Positions 36,748-45,978 are shown, counted from the first letter of the stretch. The stretch: 64,000 bases of DNA from Ruegeria sp. YS9 (GCF_024628725.1 NZ_CP102409.1:2699001-2763000), one strand, 5' to 3'. A program made the numbers and translations. Notes: generated by a model from the letters alone, not told the origin.

Positions 36748-38406
36748 ATGACCCAGTCCAGATCTGAATTGCTGATGCCTGCGGGCAATCTGCGCAAGCT
36801 TAAACTCGCTGTCCTCTACGGGGCGGATGCGGTGTATCTGGGCACGCCCGATATGTCGCTGCGCACAAAATCCGAGTTCTCGCTGGAAGAGGTGATCGAA
36901 GGGGTCGAGTTCTGCCACAGCCATGGCCGGCGCGCCTATCTGACGCTGAACCTGTTTTCGCACAACAAGGACATCCCGAAGCTGGACGAATATATCGACA
37001 CGGTCCGCAAGGTGCAGCCGGACGGGTTGATCATCGCCGACCCCGGCGTGTTCCAGTACGTCCGCGACCGCGCGCCGGAACTGCCGCTGCATATCTCGAC
37101 CCAGGCCAATATCTGTTCGTGGCTGTCGGTGAAGTTCTGGCAGGACCAGGGCGCCGAACTGGTGGTGCTGGCGCGCGAGGTTTCCTACCCCGAACTGGTG
37201 GAGATCCGTGAAAAATGCCCCGACATCAAGCTCGAGGCCTTCGTCCACGGTGCCATGTGCATGACCTATTCGGGCCGCTGCCTGCTGTCGAACTTCATGG
37301 CCGAGCGCGGCGCCAACCAGGGCAATTGCGCCAATTCCTGCCGCTGGAACTATGCGCTGAAGCTGCGCCTGAAGGATGGCACCCATCAGGAATTGCGGAT
37401 CACCGAGGAAAACGCCGACCTGTTCGAATTCCTGCTGGAAGAAGGCTGCCGCCCCGGTGATCTGATGCCCATCGAAGAGGACGATCGTGGCTCGTACATC
37501 CTCAATTCGCGCGATCTGTGCATCATGCCCAAGCTGGACGAATACCTGAAGATCGGCGTGGACAGCCTCAAGGTCGAGGGGCGCGGTAAATCGGAATATT
37601 ATGCCGCCATCGTCGCGCGCGCCTATCGCATGGCCATCGACGACTACTATGCCGACCCCGAGAACTGGGACCCGAAACCCTATATGCGCGAGCTGGAGAC
37701 CGTGGGAAACCGCGGCTATACGCTGGCGTTCCACGAAGGGCGGCTGACCAACTACGCCCATGATTACGAGCACACGGCGTCCATCGCGCAGTGGGAATAT
37801 GCCGGGATCGTCACCGAAGTGACCGAGGATGCGTTTCTGGTCGAGGTAAAGAACAAGCTGGAACCGGGCGATGTGCTGGATTTCGTCTCGCCGATCTCGC
37901 GCGAGACGGTTCTGCTGCGGGTCTATGATTTCGAACGCGCATCCGATGGTGCGCGGATCGACGTGGTGCATGGCAGCACCAAAACAGTGATCCGCCTGCC
38001 CTTCACCCTGTTCGACCACGAGGATACCGACGACCTGCGCACCCGGTTCCCCGCCTATTCCGTTCTGCGCAAGGAACGCGCCCTGACCGACGAACACTGG
38101 AGCCGCATTCGGTTCGACAAGCTGGTGCAGGGATTGGAAACCTCGGGCCGCGACAATCCCGCGGCCTATGCGCGCCGCCGCGACGAACTGGTCGAGAAGA
38201 TCGGCGAAGACGGCAACGAACGCCGGTTCAAGACCAACCGCATCGGCACCGAAGGCTGCTGCGGCAAGGGCTGCAACGGTTGCCTGATCTTCTGGCAGGA
38301 CGACAAATACGCGCTGGCCCGGGAAGTTCTTTCAAAGCGCAAACAAGGCGAGCAGCTCAGCCGCCGCGAGGCGACGGAATTGAAGCTGCCGGGCGAAAAT
38401 GCCTGA
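36748..38406 (+). CDS. Peptidase U32 family protein (YegQ/TrhP-like)
   Basis: A 552-residue member of the U32 family; relatives (TrhP/YegQ) take part in prephenate-dependent hydroxylation of tRNA uridine 34. U32 features are GADAVYLG near residue 20, HISTQANICSW, EAFVHGAMCMTYSGRCLLSNFM and NQGNCANSCRWNY; the last two carry the conserved cysteines. A C-terminal Cys-rich motif (GCCGKGCNGC) suggests metal or Fe-S binding. The ATG at 36748 has AGGTGG upstream. The role is by family only. Confidence 0.88.
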   Translation: MTQSRSELLMPAGNLRKLKLAVLYGADAVYLGTPDMSLRTKSEFSLEEVIEGVEFCHSHGRRAYLTLNLFSHNKDIPKLDEYIDTVRKVQPDGLIIADPGVFQYVRDRAPELPLHISTQANICSWLSVKFWQDQGAELVVLAREVSYPELVEIREKCPDIKLEAFVHGAMCMTYSGRCLLSNFMAERGANQGNCANSCRWNYALKLRLKDGTHQELRITEENADLFEFLLEEGCRPGDLMPIEEDDRGSYILNSRDLCIMPKLDEYLKIGVDSLKVEGRGKSEYYAAIVARAYRMAIDDYYADPENWDPKPYMRELETVGNRGYTLAFHEGRLTNYAHDYEHTASIAQWEYAGIVTEVTEDAFLVEVKNKLEPGDVLDFVSPISRETVLLRVYDFERASDGARIDVVHGSTKTVIRLPFTLFDHEDTDDLRTRFPAYSVLRKERALTDEHWSRIRFDKLVQGLETSGRDNPAAYARRRDELVEKIGEDGNERRFKTNRIGTEGCCGKGCNGCLIFWQDDKYALAREVLSKRKQGEQLSRREATELKLPGENA

Positions 38407-38412
38407 GTTGGC

Positions 38413-39030
38413 TCAATCGCGCGTCCGATAGTCTTCCGGCACGTAAAACGTATAGTCCCGATCTGCCACCTGTTCGTGACAGACATGGCAATACGCCACG
38501 GCGCCGGCGCGGTCGCCCATAGTGTCCCCAAACACCGAGCCGTCTGGCAAGACCATGATGTAACGCCAATCCGCCGTGTCCGGGCTGGCACCTTCTGTCA
38601 GTTTCTCCATTATGAACATGGCACCGGGATGTACGTGACCTTCATCCGTCACGGTCATGCTGTCCTTGGCAAGAACCGACCCCATGGGAAGTTCTTCACC
38701 TTCCTGCAACGTCCCGTAGTTATGCGCCATGCGATTGGCATAGCTGTTCACATACCGCTGCCCATGGGTTGCCGAAATATAGGGCGCATCGTTGAAAAGC
38801 GGCCAGCTTTGGTAGTTTAGGATCAGGTTCAATTGTGCCACGGCGTAGCCACGCGCCATGCGGCGATTGAGCGATCGGTAGTGTTCCAAAGCCTCTTGTT
38901 TGCTCAGCTCGGCAGGGTTTTCGATCGCGATATGAGCGTTCTGGCCGTCAGCGAAGGCCAAGCCTGAACCCGAGAGGATAGCAAGCGCAGCGGCACCAAA
39001 ACGGATGATCGAAAAAGAACCTGCATTCAT
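38413..39030 (-). CDS. Cytochrome P460 family protein
   Basis: A 205-residue periplasmic protein with a signal peptide (1-27) and a single c-type haem motif CHVCH at 181-185 near the C-terminus. The beta-rich domain (HVHPGAMFIMEKLTEGASPDTADWRYIMVLPDGS) matches the cytochrome P460/c'-beta family, whose members oxidise hydroxylamine or bind NO. Which activity applies cannot be told without the crosslinking residue. AGGTGG precedes the ATG at 39030. It is convergent with the U32 gene by 6 bases. Confidence 0.85.
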   Translation of the reverse strand: MNAGSFSIIRFGAAALAILSGSGLAFADGQNAHIAIENPAELSKQEALEHYRSLNRRMARGYAVAQLNLILNYQSWPLFNDAPYISATHGQRYVNSYANRMAHNYGTLQEGEELPMGSVLAKDSMTVTDEGHVHPGAMFIMEKLTEGASPDTADWRYIMVLPDGSVFGDTMGDRAGAVAYCHVCHEQVADRDYTFYVPEDYRTRD

Positions 39031-39315
39031 AATCGTGGCCCACCTGAAAATCAGTTCACCCGAGCGCATTCTGCACCACCTGGAACAGTCTAGCGGAATC
39101 GCAAAAACTTGCCATCTCTGACCCAAACACCTCACCGCCTTGTGCATCGAATTGAAGAGGCAAATTCAGAAACGGGCACTGGAAATATAGCAAATTATGC
39201 ATGTGGTTTCAGCATCTGAAACATTAAGTTTGCACAAAACACTTTTGACGTGCAGACAGAGCCAGAAAACACTTAAGGCGCGATCCGATCAAGCCAAGCC
39301 GAGATCGACCGAACC

Positions 39316-40503
39316 CTATTGGTTCAGGCCCGTTTCGGCCTCGATTTGTTTGCGTGATTTGCGCGCCCGCTCGGTTGCCGACTTCAACTGACCACAAGCT
39401 GCCATGATGTCCTCACCGCGCGTCTTGCGGATCGGCGAGGCATAGCCGGCCTGATAGATGATGTTGGCGAAAGCGCGGATACGGTTGTTCGAGCTGCGCT
39501 TGTATGGTGCCCCGGGCCATTCGTTGAACGGGATCAGGTTGATCTTGGCCGGAATGTTGTGGCGCTTGATGTGATCGATCAGACGATGCGCATCTTCGTC
39601 ACTGTCATTCACACCATCCAGCATCACATACTCAAACGTGATCCGTTCAGAGTTCGAAGCATTGGGATAGCTGGCCAAAGCTGTCAGCAGTTCCTCGATG
39701 TTCCAACGTTTGTTGATTGGCACCAGAATGTCGCGCACCTCGTCAGTGGTGGCGTGGAACGAGATCGCCAGCAGGCACCCGATTTCCTCGGCCGTGCGCG
39801 CGATTTCGGGCACCACGCCCGAGGTCGACAGGGTAATCCGCCGGCGCGACAGGGAAATCCCCTCGGGGTCCATGGCGATCTTCATCGCGTCGCGGACGTT
39901 TTCGAAGTTGTAAAGTGGCTCACCCATGCCCATCAGAACGATGTTCGACAGCAGGCGGGTTTCGTCCTTGGGTGCGCCGGGGGTTGGCCATTCCTCAAGA
40001 TCGTCGCGCGCCATCATGATCTGACCGACGATTTCGGCGGATGTCAGGTTTCGTACAAGTTTTTGGGTTCCGGTATGGCAGAACGAACAGGTCAGCGTGC
40101 AGCCCACCTGAGACGAGATGCACAGGGTTCCGCGATCTTCCTCGGGGATATAGACCACCTCGACCTCATGCCCGCCGGCGATGCGGCACAGGTATTTGCG
40201 GGTGCCATCCTCGGACACCTGACGCGTCACCACCTCGGGGATTTCGATGACGAAATGCTCGGCCAGTTGTGCACGATAGGCTTTGGCGAGATTTGTCATC
40301 TGGGCAAAGTCGCGCACACCCCATTGATAGATCCATTGCCAGATCTGGCCTGTGCGCATCTTGGCCTGTTTCTCGGGCGTGCCGTGTTCAATCAAGGTCT
40401 CGCGCAACCTGTCGCGCGAAAGACCGACAAGGTTTACCTTCCCGTCGGGCAGTTTGCGCGGGATGGTCATGACGTCTTGGGTGATCGGCGCTTTGGGCGA
40501 CAT
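39316..40503 (-). CDS. rlmN: Dual-specificity rRNA/tRNA adenine-C2 methyltransferase RlmN
   Basis: A 395-residue radical-SAM enzyme that methylates A2503 of 23S rRNA and A37 of some tRNAs. The 4Fe-4S motif C135-x3-C139-x2-C142 lies in [12 protein letters not shown], and the [13 protein letters not shown] motif and late catalytic ACGQL cysteine are present. The C-terminus is ordinary for the family. The 285-base gap to the P460 gene holds nothing I recognise. Confidence 0.96.
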   Translation of the reverse strand: MSPKAPITQDVMTIPRKLPDGKVNLVGLSRDRLRETLIEHGTPEKQAKMRTGQIWQWIYQWGVRDFAQMTNLAKAYRAQLAEHFVIEIPEVVTRQVSEDGTRKYLCRIAGGHEVEVVYIPEEDRGTLCISSQVGCTLTCSFCHTGTQKLVRNLTSAEIVGQIMMARDDLEEWPTPGAPKDETRLLSNIVLMGMGEPLYNFENVRDAMKIAMDPEGISLSRRRITLSTSGVVPEIARTAEEIGCLLAISFHATTDEVRDILVPINKRWNIEELLTALASYPNASNSERITFEYVMLDGVNDSDEDAHRLIDHIKRHNIPAKINLIPFNEWPGAPYKRSSNNRIRAFANIIYQAGYASPIRKTRGEDIMAACGQLKSATERARKSRKQIEAETGLNQ

Positions 40504-40589
40504 TGGCGTATCTCAAAGGAATCGGGCTTGGGATGCGCCTCTATATAGGAACGCCGCCAAAGATCAAAAGGATTCGTGCAGCCCAGGTG

Positions 40590-40967
40590 TCAGTTCACGA
40601 ACCGAAGCAGCTCGGCCACCCGGGCCCGGCCCAGCTCGACCCGGCACGAGGAGACCGCGATGCCCGTGCCCGATCCGCCGCCATAGGACGCACCAACCGC
40701 CTCGCATTGTGCGTCGCGGTAGGCTTTCCAAGCCTCCTGGGATGCCTCGAGCGCCGGCAGGGCCAAGGCCCGTCCGGTGACGTCGTCCAGATCTCTGGCC
40801 GCATCTGCTGCAAATCCTAAGGCCTCGGTCATTGCGGCCGCGACATTGGTCTCGGCCTGCCCGACACAGGCACCGATTTCAACCTGTGATCCGGCACCGG
40901 AACATTCCAACGCAGGGTCTGCGAGTCCCGGTACCGGAAGAAGAAATACTGCCCAAACCCAACGCAT
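40590..40967 (-). CDS. LprI-like (DUF1311) secreted protein
   Basis: A 125-residue secreted protein with a short signal peptide (1-16, ending GLA) and four cysteines (LECSG, GACVGQ, AQCEA, SSCRVE). The pattern of an N-terminal CxxxxxxxxxxxxC pair, then a helix with QEAWKAYRDAQCEA and RVELGRARV.EL, is that of DUF1311/LprI lysozyme-inhibitor-like proteins. Lysozyme inhibition is known for mycobacterial LprI only and is not implied here. Confidence 0.78.
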   Translation of the reverse strand: MRWVWAVFLLPVPGLADPALECSGAGSQVEIGACVGQAETNVAAAMTEALGFAADAARDLDDVTGRALALPALEASQEAWKAYRDAQCEAVGASYGGGSGTGIAVSSCRVELGRARVAELLRFVN

Positions 40968-41053
40968 GGCTCACCCCTCACCTGTCTGCTCACGCAGTTG
41001 AAGCGAACCTTGGCGCAAAGGCAAGGCCCGGGCAGGTTTTGGGCGTGCGGCGT

Positions 41054-41224
41054 TTACACCCCTGCCGGCGGAATGAAGCAATCCTCGGCATCCAGCTCCT
41101 TGACCGGATCTTCCGGGCCACATTGCTCGCCCGATATTGGGTAGGAATCCGCGGTCTTTTCGCAAGCGCTCAGTACTGCGACCGATGCGGCCAGAACCAG
41201 AGTGATCCAAGTTTTCTGTTTCAT
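41054..41224 (-). CDS. Small lipoprotein
   Basis: A 56-residue peptide with a type II signal peptide; the lipobox is LSAC, giving a 35-residue mature acidic lipoprotein with two further cysteines. GAGAGAGGACATC precedes the ATG at 41224. Function unknown. Confidence 0.65.
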   Translation of the reverse strand: MKQKTWITLVLAASVAVLSACEKTADSYPISGEQCGPEDPVKELDAEDCFIPPAGV

Positions 41225-41316
41225 CACGATGTCCTCTCTCAGTGGCTGAACCACTTAGTTCACATTGCCGGATGAGAAACTTTGACACGGATCAAAACTG
41301 GCAGATGACCATACGT

Positions 41317-41347
41317 CAAAAGCCCCGCAACCAGGCGGGGCCTTTTG
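41317..41347 (-). terminator. Terminator after the IalB-like gene
   Basis: Hairpin CAAAAGGCCCCGC with GCGGGGCTTTTG around CTGGTT; the T-run follows on the minus strand, and the mirror supports some bidirectional action. Confidence 0.85.
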
Positions 41348-41366
41348 AACAATCGGCGCGATAAGA

Positions 41367-41903
41367 TCAGTTGGTGCAGCGCTTCTCAGCGTCTTCAATC
41401 GCTGCGGTAAAGCCCAGCAGCGAGAAGGTGTCTTTCGTCTGCGTCCCGCGCTCGGACCGGGCGGTCAGAACAGCCTCGGTTCCGCGCTTCAGGGCGGTGA
41501 TGATCTTGGCATCATCCGCATCCGATGCGGCCCAGGCCCATTCGCCTTCCGTGAACAGTTCGAACTCGGTCCCGTCCACGTTCAGGTTCACCGTCGAACC
41601 CGCGGCAAACGGGTAGCCGCCGGTAAAGGTCAATTGGCCTTTCACCTCGGCATTCGGACGAAAGAACACAAACAGAAGGATGTCGCTGCGCCGTACGGAA
41701 ACCACGCGCCCACCACGGGTGTTCACGGTTTCCTTGGGTGCCGAGACGCTCCAGCATTCGGTGGGATCGTCTTCGACAAAAACGCTCCAATCCGTTTTTG
41801 CAGCAACACGGTTTGTGCTTGTCGCCTGTTGGGCGATTGCAGAAGTTGCGGCGATGCCTGCCACACACAGGCCCGCTATCGTGCGAACGAGCATTGATCC
41901 CAT
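41367..41903 (-). CDS. Invasion-associated locus B (IalB) family protein
   Basis: A 178-residue periplasmic protein with a signal peptide (1-24, ending SAIAQ). The family pattern is DWSVFVEDDPTECWSVSAP, followed by the core beta domain with FRPNAEVKGQLTF and the end AEKRC. IalB proteins are widespread in non-pathogenic alphaproteobacteria; no invasion role is implied. AGGAGG sits upstream of the ATG at 41903. Confidence 0.82.
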   Translation of the reverse strand: MGSMLVRTIAGLCVAGIAATSAIAQQATSTNRVAAKTDWSVFVEDDPTECWSVSAPKETVNTRGGRVVSVRRSDILLFVFFRPNAEVKGQLTFTGGYPFAAGSTVNLNVDGTEFELFTEGEWAWAASDADDAKIITALKRGTEAVLTARSERGTQTKDTFSLLGFTAAIEDAEKRCTN

Positions 41904-42082
41904 TTGTCCAGCCTCCTAGCTCGACCCTTACCTCATACCCATCGGACACGTCTGCGAACCCTGCCGGTTCGTCTATTCGTTTGCGTCTTCCGATGTTTGC
42001 CGACATACACACACTAACGCAGGTTTCGCCACAGGCGAAAGGGCGATTGGCAGAATTTTGCGCATAAATTTCGGAGGTCCAG

Positions 42083-43081
42083 ATGACGCAGCCCGTACCC
42101 ATGACAGAACTTTGGCGCGGTGCACTGCTGGAAAGTCTGCATCTGGGTCATGCGGTTGTTTGCGATGATACGGGCCAGATCGTGCGCAGTTGGGGTGACC
42201 CGCAATCCGTCATATACCCGCGGTCATCCGCCAAGATGATCCAAGCGCTTCCGTTGGTCACATCGGGGGCGGCGGCGAAATACGGGCTGACCAGCGAGCA
42301 CCTGGCATTGGCCTGCGCCTCGCATAACGGTGCGGCGATCCACACGGATCGCGTGACGGCGTGGCTGGACCATCTGGGGTTGAACGAGCACGATCTGCGG
42401 TGCGGCCCACAAGAGCCCGCCGACACGGCCGCACGGGACCGGCTGATCCTGGCGGACGATACGCCTTGCCAGATCCACAACAATTGTTCCGGCAAGCATT
42501 GTGGCTTTCTGACTCTGGGCCAGCATATGGGCGCAGGTCCGGAGTATCTTGAGATTGATCACCCGGTACAACAGGCCTGTCTGTCTGCCATCGAAGAAAC
42601 GACGGGCGAGACCAGCCCGGCATACGGCATCGATGGCTGTTCTGCCCCGAATTTCGCCACATCTCTGGCGGGTCTGGCGCGGTCGATGGCATGGTTTGCC
42701 AGCGCTTCGGACAGGTCTGATCGCTCCAGTGACGCGGCAGCTCAGCTGGTGGCCGCGATGGTGAAACACCCGGAACTTGTTGCCGGTGAGACCCGGGCCT
42801 GCACCGAACTGATGCGCGCGATGAACGGACGTGTGGCCATCAAGACCGGGGCCGAGGCCGTGTTCGTGGCCATCATCCCGGAAAAACGCATGGGCGTTGC
42901 GCTGAAGATCACCGATGGCACCACCCGCGCCAGTGAATGCGCAATTGCCGCGATACTGGTAAGCCTTGGCGTGCTGGAGGCCGATCACCCGGCCACCCGC
43001 AAATTCATGAACGCCACGCAATACAGCCGTCGCGGGCTGGAATGCGGCGTGATCAAACCTGCGACGGGTTTCCCCGACTAA
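42083..43081 (+). CDS. ReAV-type L-asparaginase (asparaginase II family)
   Basis: A 332-residue enzyme of the Rhizobium etli ReAV class, which hydrolyses asparagine to aspartate and ammonia. From the chosen start, the catalytic Ser48-x2-Lys51 pair (RSSAKMIQ) and the zinc site Cys135/Lys138 (NNCSGKHCGF) fall on or near the ReAV positions, with a third Cys at 186 (IDGCSAPN). That agreement supports the ATG at 42083. It is a single gene; the 180-base region upstream has no recognised feature. Confidence 0.9.
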   Translation: MTQPVPMTELWRGALLESLHLGHAVVCDDTGQIVRSWGDPQSVIYPRSSAKMIQALPLVTSGAAAKYGLTSEHLALACASHNGAAIHTDRVTAWLDHLGLNEHDLRCGPQEPADTAARDRLILADDTPCQIHNNCSGKHCGFLTLGQHMGAGPEYLEIDHPVQQACLSAIEETTGETSPAYGIDGCSAPNFATSLAGLARSMAWFASASDRSDRSSDAAAQLVAAMVKHPELVAGETRACTELMRAMNGRVAIKTGAEAVFVAIIPEKRMGVALKITDGTTRASECAIAAILVSLGVLEADHPATRKFMNATQYSRRGLECGVIKPATGFPD

Positions 43082-43086
43082 GGCCC

Positions 43087-43407
43087 TTACATCTCGATTT
43101 CGTGGATTTCGGCCACTTCAACCGAGCCTGTGCCGTTGACGACCATCGGGCAGCCCTTGGCCATCTCGGTCGCAGCGTCGATATTGTCAGCCTTGATCAC
43201 CGTGAAGCCCGAGGCCGGGTTTGCGCCGCCGTTATCGACCACGCCATTGTTGCTGACGGTGTAAGACTGCCCAACCGGGTTTCCGGGGATATCGAGGGCG
43301 TCGCCCATGTTTTGAAACCAAGCCCCCCAGGCGGCCATGGTCGCCTCGATCTCGGCGGGGTCGGTCGGGGTGTGACCCCCATGATAGACAAACAAAAATT
43401 GGGGCAT
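43087..43407 (-). CDS. YciI-like (YCII-related) protein
   Basis: A 106-residue ferredoxin-like-fold protein of the YCII family (MPQFLFVYHGG, WGAWFQNMGDAL, GFTVIKADNIDAATEMAKGCP). The function is uncertain; relatives are dimeric and occur beside sigma factors or regulators. GGGAGGAGA precedes the ATG at 43407. It is the last gene of the ArsR-SRPBCC-YciI operon. Confidence 0.82.
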   Translation of the reverse strand: MPQFLFVYHGGHTPTDPAEIEATMAAWGAWFQNMGDALDIPGNPVGQSYTVSNNGVVDNGGANPASGFTVIKADNIDAATEMAKGCPMVVNGTGSVEVAEIHEIEM

Positions 43408-43429
43408 ATCTCTCCTCCCTGATGAATAT

Positions 43430-43858
43430 CTATTTGCAAAGTGCTTCGAGTTTGCGCAGCGAAGACGTCCAACCCTGATTGTGGTTCGCGGCTGCTTCGG
43501 CATCGGCCAGTTCCCGGTGGTCCAGCACAAGGCGGGCACCGTTTTCGGTTGCGGCAACGGAAAGGGTCACATGGCTTTCGGCACCGCGTTGATCCTGATC
43601 GTCATGCCAACCCCATGTAAAACCCACCGACTTCGGCGGGTCGACATGCGTGACGTGGCCCGAGACCTTGTATTGCTGGCCCTCGCTATTCTCCATCACC
43701 GAATACCAAGGGCCGGTGCGTGAGAAATCCAGGTTGTGGTCCGGCACGTGCATCCCCTCGGGGCCCCACCATTGCAACAGCTTGGAACCATCACTGATCC
43801 ACGCAAACAGTTCTTCGGGACTGACGGGGAATTCCCGTTCCAGTTTCAGGTCGGCCAT
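43430..43858 (-). CDS. SRPBCC (AHSA1-like) domain protein
   Basis: A 142-residue START/SRPBCC fold protein: LEREFPVSPEELFAWISDGSKLLQWWGPEG at the N-terminus and a long C-terminal helix (NHNQGWTSSLRKLEALCK). It probably binds a hydrophobic ligand in the cytoplasm. Its start overlaps the end of the ArsR gene by 13 bases, so the two are co-translated. Confidence 0.85.
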   Translation of the reverse strand: MADLKLEREFPVSPEELFAWISDGSKLLQWWGPEGMHVPDHNLDFSRTGPWYSVMENSEGQQYKVSGHVTHVDPPKSVGFTWGWHDDQDQRGAESHVTLSVAATENGARLVLDHRELADAEAAANHNQGWTSSLRKLEALCK

Positions 43859-44181
43859 GAATTCTCCCTTTCGATAATATCGCTCAGACGGTCGAGGCTG
43901 CCTTCCCAGAATTGCCGCTTGGAAATCGTCCAGTCGGCAATCGCCCGCAACCCTTCGGATCGGATGGAATACATCCGCTGTGTGCCTTGCACACGCTGCT
44001 GCACCAACCCGGCCTCGCGCAACACCTTGAGGTGGCGCGAAATCGCGGCGCCGGACATGCCGCGCCCTTCGATCAGATCACCGGCAGGCAGTTCGCCCTG
44101 CTCCATCAATTGCTCGACAATCGAGAACCGGGTGGCATCGGACAAAGCGGAAAACGTGGTCAGAAGTGTGCTCATACCCAT
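43846..44181 (-). CDS. ArsR-family transcriptional regulator
   Basis: A 111-residue winged-helix repressor (LSDATRFSIVEQLMEQGELPAGDLI, GMSGAAISRHLKVLREAGLVQ recognition helix). The metal-binding ELCVCDL motif is absent, so it is a non-metal-sensing ArsR, the type paired with SRPBCC genes. The start is ATG at 44181 or, two codons on, 44175; neither has a clear ribosome binding site. A perfect palindrome abuts the start and is likely its operator. Confidence 0.88.
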   Translation of the reverse strand: MGMSTLLTTFSALSDATRFSIVEQLMEQGELPAGDLIEGRGMSGAAISRHLKVLREAGLVQQRVQGTQRMYSIRSEGLRAIADWTISKRQFWEGSLDRLSDIIERENSWPT

Positions 44182-44204
44182 TATTTAACACAAATGTTAA
44201 ATAA
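44181..44204. promoter_or_regulatory. Operator of the ArsR-SRPBCC-YciI operon
   Basis: Perfect inverted repeat of 10-bp arms TTATTTAACA and TGTTAAATAA with a 4-base spacer. It begins at the first base of the ArsR ATG and would cover the promoter -10 region. Autorepression is inferred. Confidence 0.65.
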
Positions 44205-44217
44205 AAGATAGCCCTGA

Positions 44218-45096
44218 TCAGCCGCCCACAAAATCGGCGCGGCTATAGCCTTGCAGGTAAAGCAGCGCCGTCAGGTCGCCGTGATTCACCCGCACATCAC
44301 ATTGTGCGGCCACGGACGGCTTGGCGTGAAGGGCAACCCCGGCCCCGGCCCGGCCAAGCATGCCAAGGTCATTGGCCCCGTCACCCACGGCGATCACGTC
44401 ACTTTCCGACAGGCCAAGCCGGGCCGTAATCTGCTCGAGCGCTTCGATCTTGGCCTGACGCCCCAGAATAGGACGCGCGACGTCTCCGGTCAGCTTGCCA
44501 TCTTCCGCCAGCAAAGTGTTGGCACGGTTTTCATCGAATCCCAACAGCTCTGCCACCCGCGCGGTAAAGGCCGTAAAGCCACCGGACACCAACGCTGTAT
44601 AGGCCCCGTTTGCCCGCATCGTCGCCAGCAATTCCCTGCCTCCGGGCATAAGGGTGATCCGTTCCCGCAACACTTTGCCGATGACGCTTTCATCCAGATG
44701 CTTCAGCAAACCAACCCGCTCGATCAGGGCACCTTCGAAATCAAGCTCTCCGTTCATGGCGCGGGCCGTTATGTCCTTGACCCGGTCGCCAACGCCGGCC
44801 TCATCCGCCAGCTCGTCGATGCATTCCTGCTGGATCATCGTGCTGTCCATATCGGCCAGCAGCATCTGTTTGCGCCGTCCTTGCGAAGGTTGCACGATCA
44901 GGTCCACCCCCATCCCTTGCAGGTCTGCCCAAACGTCCCAGCGATTGTCGGGGATGGCGTTCAACTCGAACTCTGCCGCCTCATCCGGGTTGAGCCAGAG
45001 GACCTCTCCACCGCCCCAGGCATTGCGCAAGGACTCAGCCAATGCGCTGTCCAGCGACGGCGCTGCCGGATTGGTCAGCAAAGTGGCGACATACAT
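44218..45096 (-). CDS. serB: Phosphoserine phosphatase
   Basis: A 292-residue HAD phosphatase catalysing the last step of serine synthesis. Catalytic Asp82 and Asp84 lie in LADMDSTMIQQECIDELAD, with SGGFTAF (motif II), K and GDGANDLGMLGRAGAGVALHAKP (motifs III/IV) downstream. An N-terminal ACT-like region (1-75) precedes the HAD core. The ATG at 45096 has GGAG upstream; an in-frame TTG at 45102 overlaps less well. The arsR gene follows on the same strand, 37 bp downstream. Confidence 0.94.
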   Translation of the reverse strand: MYVATLLTNPAAPSLDSALAESLRNAWGGGEVLWLNPDEAAEFELNAIPDNRWDVWADLQGMGVDLIVQPSQGRRKQMLLADMDSTMIQQECIDELADEAGVGDRVKDITARAMNGELDFEGALIERVGLLKHLDESVIGKVLRERITLMPGGRELLATMRANGAYTALVSGGFTAFTARVAELLGFDENRANTLLAEDGKLTGDVARPILGRQAKIEALEQITARLGLSESDVIAVGDGANDLGMLGRAGAGVALHAKPSVAAQCDVRVNHGDLTALLYLQGYSRADFVGG

Positions 45097-45131
45097 ATTC
45101 AATCTCCAGTGTCCTACCCGAAAGGGGTGAC

Positions 45132-45860
45132 TTAAGGGGTCAACGGTAAACGGCCCTGATCGGTCAATTCCCAGCAGGTCTGCCCTTCGAACACCGCGAC
45201 ACCCACCGGGCGTCCGTATCCGGCGCCAGTGTCCAGATTGACGCGATTGCCATAATGCGTTGCCTGATCCACCGGGGTATGGCCATGCACGATCAGCTTG
45301 GGATGCGGGCCCGGATGGGCATGGAAATCCTGCCTGATCCAGACCAGATCGTTGGCGCGCTGCGCGTTGAGCGGCACGCCCGGGCGAATGCCTGCGTGAA
45401 CAAAGGCAAGCTCGGGCGTCTGATGCATCAGAACCAGATCGCGCAGAAAGGTCCGGTGCGATTTCGGCACCGCCGCCTGCGCCATCCGATGCAGGTCTTC
45501 CAGACGAATCTGGCCTTCGAATTCAACACCATAGCTGCGCAGGGTCTCGACCCCACCCAGCCTTTCATGCAGCCAGTGATATCCTACAAGCAAATGTGGA
45601 TCGTGACGCGGCGTATCCTCCATGAACCAGGCGAACATGCGATCGTGATTGCCCAGCAGAGTGATCCAGTTCAGGCCCGCATCGCGCCCGGCAATCAGAC
45701 GCTCGACCAGCCCGCGACTGTCCGGTCCGCGATCCACGTAATCCCCCAGAAACACGATCTGGGCATCCGGGCCGCCATCGCCCTGGATCAGAGACAGCGC
45801 GCGTTCCAGCTCGGCCACCTGCCCGTGCAGATCACCAATAACGTAGACAGGCTGTGTCAT
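45132..45860 (-). CDS. Calcineurin-like metallophosphoesterase (Ser/Thr phosphatase type)
   Basis: A 242-residue PPP-family phosphatase. All metal motifs are visible: GDLHG (Asp10, His12), GDYVDRG (Asp40) and GNHD (Asn71, His72), followed by VHAGI and HGHTP. It may be a bis(5'-nucleosyl) tetraphosphatase or protein phosphatase. GGAGGAT precedes the ATG at 45860; serB follows on the same strand 35 bases away. Confidence 0.9.
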   Translation of the reverse strand: MTQPVYVIGDLHGQVAELERALSLIQGDGGPDAQIVFLGDYVDRGPDSRGLVERLIAGRDAGLNWITLLGNHDRMFAWFMEDTPRHDPHLLVGYHWLHERLGGVETLRSYGVEFEGQIRLEDLHRMAQAAVPKSHRTFLRDLVLMHQTPELAFVHAGIRPGVPLNAQRANDLVWIRQDFHAHPGPHPKLIVHGHTPVDQATHYGNRVNLDTGAGYGRPVGVAVFEGQTCWELTDQGRLPLTP

Positions 45861-45919
45861 AGATCCTCCGACGGTAGGGTCAGCTCGCTTGTGCCGCATA
45901 TTACAGCCTGAGAAAACAC

Positions 45920-45949
45920 AGGACCCGGGTATTCGATCATCCGGGTCCT
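45920..45949 (-). terminator. Terminator after serA
   Basis: Nine-bp arms AGGACCCGG and CCGGGTCCT with a 12-base loop. On the minus strand GTGTTTTC follows, 30 bases past the serA stop codon. Confidence 0.75.
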
Positions 45950-45978
45950 GCACTGTTTCTCAAACTCAACAGGCCTCG

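Noticed and set aside
39031..39315. tRNA or small RNA in the 285-base gap between the P460 gene and rlmN
   Set aside because: I found no cloverleaf, no terminator pair and no conserved motif that I can recognise.
41367..41903. Virulence factor (invasion locus B)
   Set aside because: The family is widespread in free-living alphaproteobacteria; the name alone does not indicate invasion.
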